Assembly: GCA_050732935.1 (NCBI GenBank)
Contig: JBOHRW010000082.1
Coordinates: forward strand, 1-13,648
Length of the DNA: 13,648 bases
DNA from: DASRVA01 sp050732935
Lineage (GTDB): Bacteria; Gemmatimonadota; Gemmatimonadetes; JACCXV01; JAHWKZ01
Direction of reading: 5' to 3'
Below are positions 1 through 7,372 of the stretch, one piece after another; positions within the stretch are counted from its first letter, which is position 1, and each line of letters opens with the position of its first letter. Below the pieces are notes generated by a model, which saw only the letters and a list, made by a program, of their open reading frames with translations, was not told the origin of the DNA and searched no databases. The position numbers were made by a program, and so were the translations under genes.

Positions 1-2
1 TC

Positions 3-155
3 GGAGAGCCCGGACTCGACGATACGGAGACCTTCTTCTGGAACTTCTCCAACAAGTGGCTGAGCGCCAGCGGCCAGGACGCCGTGCTCGTGTTCACCGG
101 TGCCGACGCCAACGACTCCTGGAACACCGTGCATGGGCGGATCGAGCTCAGATAG
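3..155 (+). CDS. C-terminal end of a secreted beta-propeller-like (DUF4185-type) protein, 5' cut by window edge
   Basis: The reading frame is open from base 3 to a TAG at 153-155 and gives 50 residues with no start inside the window. The fragment reads through an aromatic stretch (TFFWNFSNKWLS, about residues 10-21), then LVFTGADANDSWNTVHGRIEL. This is the kind of final blade seen in DUF4185-like and sialidase-like secreted proteins, where a KWLS...LVF(S/T)G strand closes the propeller. The family name is from memory of such sequences, not from a search. The protein cut by the right edge of the window (13009 onward) carries the N-terminal signature of the same family. The 3' end overlaps the convergent flippase-like gene by 8 bases. 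Substrate and function are unknown. Confidence 0.6.
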   Translation, partial: GEPGLDDTETFFWNFSNKWLSASGQDAVLVFTGADANDSWNTVHGRIELR

Positions 156-1167
156 ACGGCTTCTCCCGCTCCCTCCCGCGTCTCCGGCCCGGCTCGAAGA
201 GAAGGCTGCCTCCGACGAACCCCCATCCGTAGTGGATCATCTGGCGGGCGATCGAGAGCGCGAAAGCGGTGTGAGCGTCGACTCCAAAAAGACTCAGCAG
301 GTAAACGTCGCCGGCCTGGAGGAGCCCGAGACCTCCGATGCTGATCGGCAGGAGCGTCAGGAGGTTCGTCAGGACCTGGATCGCGAAGGCGTGGCCATAG
401 CCGAGCTCGACCCCGAAGGACCGCAACACAAGGAAGAACGTCAGGCTGGTCGTGAAGTAGAATAGGACCCCGAACCCGAACGTGGCGACCAGGGGTCCGC
501 GGCGGAAGCGGCGCAGCGCCTTGTGGAGCCGGTACAGCGGGAGGAGGACGCGCCGGAGAACGGTGTGGCGGAGCCGGAGCATGGCACTCGTCGCCAAGCG
601 CCGGTTCAGCGCCAGCGACAAGCCTGCGGTTACGGCCAGCGCCATCCCGGCGACGAGAAGGAGCACGGGGGGCGTGGCCAACCGGGAATCGATCGCCACG
701 GCGGCGGCCGCGCAGAGGACCAGGGCCATGACGCCGATGGCGCGCTCGGCCACGATAGTGGCCGCGGAATCGATGGAGCGTCCGGAGCGACGGGCCATCC
801 CTTGCCAGCGGACCACGTCCCCGCCGACCATCCCGGGGAGCAGAGAGCTCGCGAAGAGACCGACGAGATAGAGCCTGACCAGCGCGAGCCGCGATACGCC
901 GAGTCGAAGATCGCGCACGAGCCGTTCCCATTTCAGGACCGACACGAGCACGCCGAGCGCGCTCGCACAGATGGCCAGGACGAACCATGGGACCCGTACC
1001 TGCCGGGCGGCCTGGATGGATGCGCTCAGGTCGATGACCCACAGGAGGGAGCCGAGGAGGGCCAGGGTCACGAATGTCCGCGCCGCCAGGATCCATCGAT
1101 CCCGCGCCGACCTCTTGCCGGGCTCGCTCAAGTCGCGCAGGTCCGGCCGTTGCTCCCGTTTGTCCAT
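148..1167 (-). CDS. Flippase-like integral membrane protein (lysylphosphatidylglycerol synthase TM region / UPF0104 family)
   Basis: This 339-residue polytopic membrane protein has a charged cytoplasmic N-terminus and about eight hydrophobic segments, near residues 28-46, 59-77, 97-112, 142-160, 166-187, 227-247, 260-283 and 308-324. Family hallmarks are SSLLPGMVGGDVVRW (about 107-121), ERAIG (141-145) and LPISIGGLGLLQAG (273-286). These fit the TIGR00374/COG0392 group, which includes AglD and the membrane half of MprF, and whose members are often found beside glycosyltransferases and proposed to move lipid-linked material. The length is normal. Translation can begin at GTG 1173 or at ATG 1167. 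I chose the ATG because a -10-like TATATC ends 7 bases before it and no Shine-Dalgarno is visible, as expected for a leaderless message. It is divergent from the epimerase gene, and the glycan context suggests export or flipping of a lipid-linked sugar. The substrate is not predictable. Confidence 0.85.
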   Translation of the reverse strand: MDKREQRPDLRDLSEPGKRSARDRWILAARTFVTLALLGSLLWVIDLSASIQAARQVRVPWFVLAICASALGVLVSVLKWERLVRDLRLGVSRLALVRLYLVGLFASSLLPGMVGGDVVRWQGMARRSGRSIDSAATIVAERAIGVMALVLCAAAAVAIDSRLATPPVLLLVAGMALAVTAGLSLALNRRLATSAMLRLRHTVLRRVLLPLYRLHKALRRFRRGPLVATFGFGVLFYFTTSLTFFLVLRSFGVELGYGHAFAIQVLTNLLTLLPISIGGLGLLQAGDVYLLSLFGVDAHTAFALSIARQMIHYGWGFVGGSLLFEPGRRRGREREKPSI

Positions 1168-1174
1168 TCGCACC

Positions 1175-1180
1175 GATATA
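1175..1180 (-). promoter_or_regulatory. Possible -10 element for a leaderless transcript of the flippase-like gene
   Basis: On the minus strand TATATC (4 of 6 matches to TATAAT) ends 7 bases before the ATG at 1167. That places the expected transcription start on or next to the start codon. No good -35 hexamer stands at 16-18 bases, so this is a weak call. It is supported mainly by the same spacing at the 7373 gene and by the absence of a ribosome binding site. Confidence 0.35.
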
Positions 1181-1280
1181 TTCTCATGCCTGGACCCACG
1201 CGTCGAAGGGTGGCCATCTTCGCCGTTCCACGCAGGGGGGTCCGAAAGAAGAATCCGCGTTGGCTTTCATTGCGGCAAAA

Positions 1281-1311
1281 GCGCCCCAAGATCCGCCTCC
1301 CCAGGGGGCGC
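1281..1311 (+). other. GC-rich hairpin in the leader of the plus-strand epimerase gene
   Basis: GCGCCCC at 1281-1287 pairs perfectly with GGGGCGC at 1305-1311 around a 17-base loop. No U-tract follows, so it is not a classical terminator. It ends 37 bases before the epimerase start and lies in the 181-base gap between the divergent flippase-like and epimerase genes. It could shape the leader of the epimerase message or be a chance structure in GC-rich DNA. Confidence 0.3.
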
Positions 1312-1333
1312 TCGCAAGGGGGAAACCCGTCCT

Positions 1334-1340
1334 AGGGGGA
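1334..1340 (+). promoter_or_regulatory. Shine-Dalgarno that sets the epimerase start at GTG 1349
   Basis: AGGGGGA stands 8 bases before GTG 1349. The open frame extends far upstream, but the Rossmann fold of the product begins exactly at this GTG, so the site decides the start. Confidence 0.6.
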
Positions 1341-1348
1341 GTGACCGC

Positions 1349-2335
1349 GTGCACGTCCTGATCACCGGAGGAACCGGCTTCATTGGCTCCAGGCTGGCGC
1401 TGCGATGCCTGGAGGAGGGCCACTCGGTCCGCGTCCTGGGCCAGGAGAACACCCCGGCCGAGGCGGACAACCGCGCGCGAGTGGAGGAGGCGGGCGCGGA
1501 GGTCGTGCTCGCCTCGGTCGACGATCCTGGCTCCCTGGCCCGTGTCGTCGAGAGGGCCGAGACCGTGTTTCATCTCGCGGCCGCCCAGCACGAGATGAAC
1601 GTCCCCGACGAGCACTTCTGGAACGTCAACGTTCGGGGGACGGAGAACCTCCTGCTGGCGGCCGCGGAGGCGGGCGCCACTCGCTTCGTGCACGGCAGCA
1701 CGATCGGGGTCTACGGCGTCCCGGATGGGCCGCTGGACGAAGAATCCCCCACTCGGCCCGACAACATCTATGGCACGACCAAGCTGGCCGGCGAGGAGCG
1801 CGTCCTCGCCCTCGGGGACAAGATCCCCGTGGCGGTCGTCCGGATTCCCGAGGTGTACGGGCCCGGGGACCGGCGGCTGCTCAAGCTTTTCCGCTCGATC
1901 GAGGGCGGGACCTTCTTCCTCATCGGGGGTGGCGCGAATTTGCACCATCCGATCTACGTCGACGATCTGGTCGACGGGCTGCTGGCCGCGGCCCGGTCGC
2001 CGGACGCGGTCGGGGAGGTCCTCCTGCTCGCCGGCAGGGAGCCGGTCACCACTCGCCAGATGACGGAGGCGATCGCCCGCGCCGTCGGGAGGGAGCCGCG
2101 CCGCTGGCACGCCCCGTTGCTTCCCTTCACGGCCGCCGCGGCGTTGCTCGAGCTTACGCTCCGACCTCTCGGGATCCAACCGCCGCTTCATCGCCGCCGG
2201 CTCGACTTCTTTCGCAAGAGCCATCGGCTGAGCGCCGAGAAGGCGCGCCGGCGACTCGGCTTCGAGCCCCGGGTCGACTTCGCCGAGGGCGCCCGACGGA
2301 CTGCCGAGTGGTACCGTTCGGCGGGGTTGCTCTAA
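1349..2335 (+). CDS. NAD-dependent epimerase/dehydratase (extended SDR)
   Basis: This 328-residue extended short-chain dehydrogenase acts on a nucleotide sugar or a related substrate. The N-terminal dinucleotide-binding motif is TGGTGFIG (6-13). The catalytic residues are visible as Ser117-Thr118 in HGSTIGVYG and Tyr141-x-x-x-Lys145 in YGTTK. RIPEVYGPGD (165-174) and HPIYVDDLVDGLLAA (200-214) are typical C-terminal substrate-domain landmarks. The length is normal for UDP-glucose 4-epimerase-like enzymes. A hydrophobic stretch near 256-276 may lie at the membrane, as in some sterol/3-beta-HSD-like SDRs. The open frame runs back to about base 971, but that part is only antisense to the flippase-like gene. 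GTG 1349 has a Shine-Dalgarno and starts directly with the first beta strand. The 3' end overlaps the convergent GlpD-like gene by 4 bases. Role and substrate are inferred only from context: glycan biosynthesis. Confidence 0.85.
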   Translation: MHVLITGGTGFIGSRLALRCLEEGHSVRVLGQENTPAEADNRARVEEAGAEVVLASVDDPGSLARVVERAETVFHLAAAQHEMNVPDEHFWNVNVRGTENLLLAAAEAGATRFVHGSTIGVYGVPDGPLDEESPTRPDNIYGTTKLAGEERVLALGDKIPVAVVRIPEVYGPGDRRLLKLFRSIEGGTFFLIGGGANLHHPIYVDDLVDGLLAAARSPDAVGEVLLLAGREPVTTRQMTEAIARAVGREPRRWHAPLLPFTAAAALLELTLRPLGIQPPLHRRRLDFFRKSHRLSAEKARRRLGFEPRVDFAEGARRTAEWYRSAGLL

Positions 2336-4074
2336 CCCTTTTCGTCCCGATCCCTCGCCACTGCGATGGGCCGCTCCGACGGCACGTACGCCGCCCTGAG
2401 CTTCGGCGGAAACGCCTCCTGGACCCGCTCCATCTCCCGCTCTCGCCGGGCCGCGTCCCAGCCGGCCTCGTCGGCGACCAGCGCCAGGCATTCGAGGAGG
2501 GCGGCGTCTCCGGGGTAACGGGCGGTGCCCAGATCCGTCCGCCGGAGGACGACGTCACCCAGCGTAACCGCCATCTCCTCCCGCACGGCGTGCACGGCCT
2601 CGGCGCGCAGGACCGTCGAGCCGCCGATCGTCCGCGCGAGATCCGGGCGGTCGCGAGCCAGGCCCAGGACCCGGTCGACCTCGCTGCCGTGGTTCTGGGC
2701 GAGGGCCCGGAGGGCGGCGGGCGGGATGGTCCGGGGCGCACCCGCCAGGACACGGTCCACGAGCCCTGCGACGTCAGGAACGTCCCCGCCGTGGACCGGG
2801 GCCGGCTCGGGAGGTACCGCCTGGCGGCCGAGCTTCTCCAATGCGAGCTCGACCGCCCGAGCGGCGTCCGAGGGACCCGTCGTGTACCGGACGCCGATCA
2901 GGGTGACCAGGCCCTGGACGCCGTGCTCGGCGGCGTGGTCGACGAGCCGGGACCGGTGCCCGAAACGGAGGTCCTTGGCGGACGGATCGTTCTCGCCGAA
3001 CGGGATGAGCCCGGCGTTCCATAGCGAGACATCATCCAACGTGAGGTCGAGCCCGGCGTAGGCCGCATTGATCTCGTCGAGGAACCCCCGGAGCTCGGAT
3101 TCGTGGACGGTGTAGTCGTCGGGCTCGCCCTCGTACACCGCGTGCCAGACGCCGACCAGCGTGGCCCCCTTCCACGGGACCAGAAAGAGGTGACGCGGAC
3201 CGCGGCTCAGGACCGCGTCGGGATCGTTCGTCTGGGCCGGGAGCGCGAGCGCCCCTGAGCCCGGAACGAGCGGCCGGTCGACCACCATGTACGCGTCCCG
3301 GGACCACGGTGTCCACCCCGCCAGCGGGCTGCCGGAACGAACCAGAAGGCCTTCGGCATACGGGCCGGCCGCGTTGAGGACGACCCGACCCCGGACAAGG
3401 ATCTCGTCTCCCGTCAGGACATCCCGGGCCGCGACCCCCTCGACCCGACCGTCCCGAACGAGGATCCGGATGGCTTCGACGTAGTTGCTCACGACCGCCC
3501 CGGACTCAACGGCGGAGCGGATGAAGGCCAGGACGAGCCGGGGCGGGTTGATCATCTGGCCGTCGCTGAAGACGCCCGCTCCGGTGAGCCCCGGCTCGGG
3601 GAGGCCGGGGTACGCCTCGAGGACCTCCGTGCGCGAGAGACATCGTCCGCGTGGGATCCGGCGTCCAGGATCGGAGATGCCGGCATTGCGGTCGAAGGTG
3701 AGAGCGTCGTAGACGGCCATGGCCGCGCGCAGCGCCTCCTTGCCTCGCATCCCGTGGCCGTAGGTGGGGACGACGATCGGGAGCGGCCGGACGAGGTGCG
3801 GGGCGATGAAAAGCAGCGTGTGACGGTCAGCGCTCGACTGCCGGACGCGCTTCAGATCGGCGTGCTGCAGGTAGCGCATCCCGCCGTGCACCATCTTGAA
3901 CGACTGGGCCGACGTGGCGCTGGAGAAGTCGCCGCGCTCGACGAGCGCGACGCTCAGGCCGCGACGGGCCGCCTCGCGCGCGGCGCAGGCGCCGAAGATC
4001 CCGCCGCCAATCACGACGAGGTCGAACTCGGGCCCCTGGAGGGCGGCCGGATCCCGGCGCATCGGCCCGCTCAC
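2332..4074 (-). CDS. GlpD-like FAD-dependent oxidoreductase (glycerol-3-phosphate dehydrogenase family)
   Basis: This 580-residue flavoprotein has the FAD-binding motif VIGGGIFGACAAREAARRG (21-39), the family signature TSAQSFKMVHGGMRYLQ (54-70; GlpD has SSKLIHGGLRYLE at this place), NAAGPYAE (234-241) and a C-terminal DAO_C domain (about 455-555, with LRAEAVHAVREEMAVTLGDVV). The length matches aerobic GlpD, which oxidises sn-glycerol 3-phosphate to dihydroxyacetone phosphate at the membrane and passes electrons to quinone. Two regions that in GlpD read roughly RPL and GGKxTTYR are here GLIPF (356-360) and GVRYTTGP (394-401), so the substrate may differ. GTG 4074 overlaps the glycosyltransferase stop as GTGA, indicating translational coupling. 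ATG 4062 is an alternative start. No glpF, glpK or other glycerol gene is nearby. It is the last gene of the glycan operon. Confidence 0.8.
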   Translation of the reverse strand: MSGPMRRDPAALQGPEFDLVVIGGGIFGACAAREAARRGLSVALVERGDFSSATSAQSFKMVHGGMRYLQHADLKRVRQSSADRHTLLFIAPHLVRPLPIVVPTYGHGMRGKEALRAAMAVYDALTFDRNAGISDPGRRIPRGRCLSRTEVLEAYPGLPEPGLTGAGVFSDGQMINPPRLVLAFIRSAVESGAVVSNYVEAIRILVRDGRVEGVAARDVLTGDEILVRGRVVLNAAGPYAEGLLVRSGSPLAGWTPWSRDAYMVVDRPLVPGSGALALPAQTNDPDAVLSRGPRHLFLVPWKGATLVGVWHAVYEGEPDDYTVHESELRGFLDEINAAYAGLDLTLDDVSLWNAGLIPFGENDPSAKDLRFGHRSRLVDHAAEHGVQGLVTLIGVRYTTGPSDAARAVELALEKLGRQAVPPEPAPVHGGDVPDVAGLVDRVLAGAPRTIPPAALRALAQNHGSEVDRVLGLARDRPDLARTIGGSTVLRAEAVHAVREEMAVTLGDVVLRRTDLGTARYPGDAALLECLALVADEAGWDAARREREMERVQEAFPPKLRAAYVPSERPIAVARDRDEKG

Positions 4075-5252
4075 GAGGCCACGCTCGGTCGCGCGTCCGC
4101 GGGGGCGAGCAGCTCGCGGAACAGGTCGAGATAGAGCTCGCAATTGCTCTCCATATGGAGCTCGCGGATGTCGGCCAGGTTGTTCCGGCGCATGGTCTCG
4201 GCGAGCGCCGGATCGTCCCGGACGACGCGGATGGCCTCGGCGAGTGCGACGGGATCTCCCGGCGGCACCAGCAGGCCGTTGCGCCGGCTGCGGATCAGAT
4301 CGACCTGTCCGCCGTTATCGGTGGCGACGACCGGGAGTCCCGCGTCCATCGCCTCTTGGACGACGATGCCGAGCCCCTCGTGGAGCGAGGAAAGCACATA
4401 GCAGTCGGCATGGCGGAGGAGCGCGTGGATCGCCTCGCGCGTACGGTATCCGAGGAAGCGGACCCTCTCCTCGACGCCTTCCGCGCGGGCGAGCGCCCGA
4501 AGCTCGGGCTCCAGCGGGCCGTCACCGACGAGCAGCAGCTCCACGTCCTCGGGGAGACGGCTCATCGCACGGAGGAGGTGGTCGAAGCCCTTCCGGGCGA
4601 CGAGACGGCCCACCGAGATCAGGCGGAACCGATCCCCCTCGGGGAGCTCTACCGGCTCTTCCCCATCGCTCGAGCCGGCCGCCGGGGTGAAGCCGTAGTT
4701 GATCACCCGGATAGGCGCCCGAATCCGGTAGAAGCGCTCGGCGCGGGTCTTCGTGTCGCTGGAGATCGCCACCACCCGGTCGGCCGCGTTGATGATCCAC
4801 GCGTTCACCTGTCGCAGGAGGCGGCTCCTGTGCGGGGAGGACCGCTTGGTTGGATCGTAGATGTCGCCCCCGATGATGGTCAGGACATCGGGTCGGCCGA
4901 GTAGACGCGAGGCGGCCCAGCCCAGAGGCCCGGTTGGGATCGAGAAGTGCGTGTTCACGATGTCGAACTCGCGCAGCCGGCCGAGATGCGCGAAGACGTG
5001 CAGGAGACCGCTCAGGTTGTAGGTGAGCATGGCGGCGGTCGTCGCCGTGGCGCGATCCCTGCGCGCCAGGGTCGGTACGCGCACGATCTCCACGCCATGG
5101 AGGGCCTCCCTTGCCGGCAGCCCCTCGCCGCCGCCTGTCAGCACGGCGACGCGATGCCCTTTGGCGGCCCAGGCCTCGGCGTACTGGCGAACGCCGATCC
5201 CGCCTCCGCCTCCCAGCGGCGGGTACTCGAAGCAGAGCATCAGGATGTTCAC
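4071..5252 (-). CDS. GT4-family glycosyltransferase
   Basis: This 393-residue GT-B glycosyltransferase probably transfers a sugar from a nucleotide donor to a lipid- or glycan-linked acceptor at the cytoplasmic face. The acceptor domain begins MNILMLCFEYPPLGGGGGIG (1-20) with the glycine-rich loop. The donor half carries ISVGRLVARKGFDHLLRA (212-229), LLLVGDGPLEPEL (239-251) and the retaining-type E-x7-E motif, Glu292 to Glu300 in HEGLGIVVQEAM. The length is normal. It starts at GTG 5252 with GGAG 6 bases upstream, 21 bases after the stop of the tyvelose-epimerase-like gene, and its own stop overlaps the next gene. It is clearly part of one operon. Donor and acceptor cannot be read from the sequence. 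Confidence 0.92.
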   Translation of the reverse strand: MNILMLCFEYPPLGGGGGIGVRQYAEAWAAKGHRVAVLTGGGEGLPAREALHGVEIVRVPTLARRDRATATTAAMLTYNLSGLLHVFAHLGRLREFDIVNTHFSIPTGPLGWAASRLLGRPDVLTIIGGDIYDPTKRSSPHRSRLLRQVNAWIINAADRVVAISSDTKTRAERFYRIRAPIRVINYGFTPAAGSSDGEEPVELPEGDRFRLISVGRLVARKGFDHLLRAMSRLPEDVELLLVGDGPLEPELRALARAEGVEERVRFLGYRTREAIHALLRHADCYVLSSLHEGLGIVVQEAMDAGLPVVATDNGGQVDLIRSRRNGLLVPPGDPVALAEAIRVVRDDPALAETMRRNNLADIRELHMESNCELYLDLFRELLAPADARPSVAS

Positions 5253-5273
5253 AGGGAGCTCCGGTTCGCTGGC

Positions 5274-6311
5274 CTAGAACATCGTCTCGAACATCGGACG
5301 GCTCTCCCGGACCCAGTCCGCCAGGCGGCGCGCCCCCTCCTCCCAGGCCACCTTCGGCGTCCAGTCGAGCTCTTCGCGCGCCTTGCGGATGTCGGAGACG
5401 TAAACGGGCTGATCGCCCGGTCGCCAGTCGCCATGCGAGATCGAGAGATCGGGTGCGACCTCGGTCTTGAGGAAGTCGACCAGATTGCGAAGCGAGATCG
5501 CATTGGTGGGTCCGCCACCGATGTTGTAGACGCGTCCGCTGACCTCGTCCCGCCGCTGGAAGGCGCTCTCGTAGGCATCGATGAGGTCATCGATGAACAG
5601 GACGTCACGGACCTGCTTCCCGTCGCCGTAGATCGTGATCGGCCGGCCCAGCGTAGCGGCGATCGTGAACCACGCCACCCATCCCTGGTCCTCGATGCCG
5701 AACTGGCGATAGCCGTAGATGCAGCTCTGGCGGAAGACGACCGTGGACAGGCCGTAGATACGGGCGTAGTCGCGAACGTACTGGTCCGCGGCCCCCTTGG
5801 AGCATCCGTAGGGGGAGTGGAAGTCCATGAGACGGTCCTCGCCGATGCCATCGGGGAAGTCCCGGTACGCGTAGCGGTCGTCGTCCTCGCGGATCGCGAC
5901 GTCCTCCATTCCACCGTAGACCTTGTTCGTCGAGGCGTACACGAAGAACGGCCGGTTCCCCTCGGACCGGCGCACGAGCTCGAGGAGCTTGAAGGTCCCC
6001 AGGGCGTTGACCTCGAAGTCGGTGACCGGGTCGGTGACCGAGGTCGTCACCGCCACCTGGCCGGCCATGTGGAACACGACCTGCGCCGCGTGGATTTCGC
6101 GCTCGAGCTCGCGGGTGGGAAGGCGGACGTCACCGACCAGGATTTCGAGGTTCCCGGATCGCGGATGCTCCCCCAGCCAGGCGAGGTTCTCGATGCCACC
6201 CTTGCGCCCGAGCGTGTCGTAGACGATTACCCGGTCGCCGGCCTCGAGGCAACGGCGAGCCAGATTGGCGCCGATGAATCCGGCACCGCCGGTGATGACG
6301 ACTGTCCTCAC
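5274..6311 (-). CDS. CDP-paratose 2-epimerase (tyvelose epimerase)-like SDR
   Basis: This 345-residue extended SDR has TGGAGFIG (7-14), the active-site region STNKVYGG (127-134) and HSPYGCSKGAADQYVRDYAR (165-184), with Tyr168 and Lys172 as the catalytic pair. It then has RQFGIEDQGWVAWF (202-215) and GDGKQVRDVLFIDDL (229-243). Apart from the Rossmann motif, these stretches closely resemble RfbE/Tyv, which inverts C2 of CDP-paratose to give CDP-tyvelose for O-antigen. The resemblance is from memory, not from an alignment. The genes that make CDP-paratose (rfbF, rfbG, rfbH, rfbS) are not in the window, so a related nucleotide sugar may be the real substrate. It starts at GTG 6311 with an AGGAGA ribosome binding site 9 bases upstream. 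It is second in the minus-strand operon, 58 bases after the methyltransferase gene. The gene symbol is withheld because the substrate is unproven. Confidence 0.85.
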   Translation of the reverse strand: MRTVVITGGAGFIGANLARRCLEAGDRVIVYDTLGRKGGIENLAWLGEHPRSGNLEILVGDVRLPTRELEREIHAAQVVFHMAGQVAVTTSVTDPVTDFEVNALGTFKLLELVRRSEGNRPFFVYASTNKVYGGMEDVAIREDDDRYAYRDFPDGIGEDRLMDFHSPYGCSKGAADQYVRDYARIYGLSTVVFRQSCIYGYRQFGIEDQGWVAWFTIAATLGRPITIYGDGKQVRDVLFIDDLIDAYESAFQRRDEVSGRVYNIGGGPTNAISLRNLVDFLKTEVAPDLSISHGDWRPGDQPVYVSDIRKAREELDWTPKVAWEEGARRLADWVRESRPMFETMF

Positions 6312-6369
6312 GGTGGAAGTTCTCCTCTTGGGGATGGAAGGAAGTCCGGAATGGGACGAGGACGCCCGC

Positions 6370-7188
6370 TCAGGCCGGCTTGCGGGCGGTTGCCGCGATC
6401 TTCTTGGTCATGATGCGGGCGGATTTGCCATATAGCGCATAGGTCACGCGAAATGCCAACGAAAAAACTCCCGTGGTCGCCCAGCCCACGTAGTTGAGCG
6501 GGTTCTTCCAGAAGACGTAGAGCTTCAGGGGCAAGAGTCGTACCTCCTGGAACCCGGCCAGCTCCAGCACCTGCTTCAGGCTATACTCGGTGAACGTGTT
6601 GAAGTGATCGATGTTGTGGGCCAGGTTCTCGGCGCCGACCAGGGGGTTCGCTCCGTTGAGCCCGTACACGACGAGGGTTCCCCCGGACCGCAGCGCCTCC
6701 CGGCAGCGCTTCAGGAAGACGATCATCTCGTCGATCGTGAGATGGTTCAACTCCTGCTCGCAGACGATCGCATCGAACTCGTCGGAGCGCCCCTGAAGGA
6801 ACGGGAACGCGCGCTCGACCTGGCAATCGAGTTGGCGTTGCCGGGCGTGCTCGATCTTCGCGGGGTCGGAGTCGATCCCGAGGACGTTACGGTAACCCTG
6901 CTCGGCCAGGAGATTGACCAGGTATCCGGGACCGCAGCTGACGATGAGGATCCCGGCCTCCCGGTCCTCGGGGAGGTGCGGGAGAAAGTTGTGCCGATAG
7001 TACTGGGCGAACGACCGGTAGCCTTTCTCCACGTCCGCGGGAGCCTGCCAGTAGGAATCGAAAGGCTCGATTCTGGCCGACAGCGGGGGATCGGAGAGGG
7101 CGTCCCGCGAGGGTGCGCGAGCGGGCTCCGGTTCTGTCTGACGCCCTCCGGCGGTCGGAGGCACGTACTCGGACTCGAGCGTGTCCAC
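6370..7188 (-). CDS. Class I SAM-dependent methyltransferase
   Basis: This 272-residue methyltransferase has motif I ILIVSCGPGYLVNLLAEQGY (80-99, with the G-x-G of CGPG), the acidic motif II NVLGIDSDPAKIEHARQR (101-118, Asp106), DEFDAIVCEQELNHL (136-150) and the post-motif strand GGTLVVYGLNG (169-179). A basic, partly hydrophobic C-terminus (about 216-272, including LYVFWKNPLNYVGWA) resembles methyltransferases found in LPS and polysaccharide loci and may contact the membrane. The open frame runs to 7653, but there is no ATG. GTG 7188 is preceded by GAGGTG with a 6-base spacer, while GTG 7197 has no such site. It is the first gene of the glycan operon. Likely targets are a sugar hydroxyl or carboxyl, which is inferred from the neighbours only. 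Confidence 0.85.
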   Translation of the reverse strand: MDTLESEYVPPTAGGRQTEPEPARAPSRDALSDPPLSARIEPFDSYWQAPADVEKGYRSFAQYYRHNFLPHLPEDREAGILIVSCGPGYLVNLLAEQGYRNVLGIDSDPAKIEHARQRQLDCQVERAFPFLQGRSDEFDAIVCEQELNHLTIDEMIVFLKRCREALRSGGTLVVYGLNGANPLVGAENLAHNIDHFNTFTEYSLKQVLELAGFQEVRLLPLKLYVFWKNPLNYVGWATTGVFSLAFRVTYALYGKSARIMTKKIAATARKPA

Positions 7189-7194
7189 CTGGAT

Positions 7195-7200
7195 CACCTC
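7195..7200 (-). promoter_or_regulatory. Shine-Dalgarno that sets the methyltransferase start at GTG 7188
   Basis: On the minus strand GAGGTG is followed by a 6-base spacer and GTG 7188. It decides between two in-frame GTG codons (7188 and 7197). The 184 bases between this start and ATG 7373 form the divergent control region of the glycan operon and the HepT-like gene. A TTGACC on the minus strand (7266-7261) has no convincing -10 behind it. Confidence 0.5.
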
Positions 7201-7337
7201 GTAAGGGAAGCGTCGACTCGGGGCCTGGAGGGCATTGAACCTCGCAGGACCACGGGGAGGGGTCAAGTACGGTCGAGGATTCAGGGCGCCGCCCGGTCGA
7301 TCACCGGAATCGGCGGATCCCTTCCTGGTCGAGCGTG

Positions 7338-7365
7338 TTGACTTGCGCCACCGGCCGTCTATTCT
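7338..7365 (+). promoter_or_regulatory. Sigma70-like promoter, probably giving a leaderless transcript of the 7373 gene
   Basis: TTGACT at 7338-7343 (5 of 6 to consensus) and TATTCT at 7360-7365 (4 of 6; also fits TANNNT) are separated by 16 bases. The -10 ends 7 bases before ATG 7373, so transcription should begin at or within a base of the start codon. The gene has no Shine-Dalgarno upstream, which agrees with a leaderless message. Confidence 0.55.
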
Positions 7366-7372
7366 TCGGGAA

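Noticed and set aside
1405..3024. Long open frames antisense to or out of frame with the main genes (for example 1405-3024 plus, 4947-6413 plus, 1184-2491 minus)
   Set aside because: They are Arg/Gly/Pro-rich, resemble no family, and mirror genes with clear catalytic motifs. Long shadow frames are expected in DNA this GC-rich.
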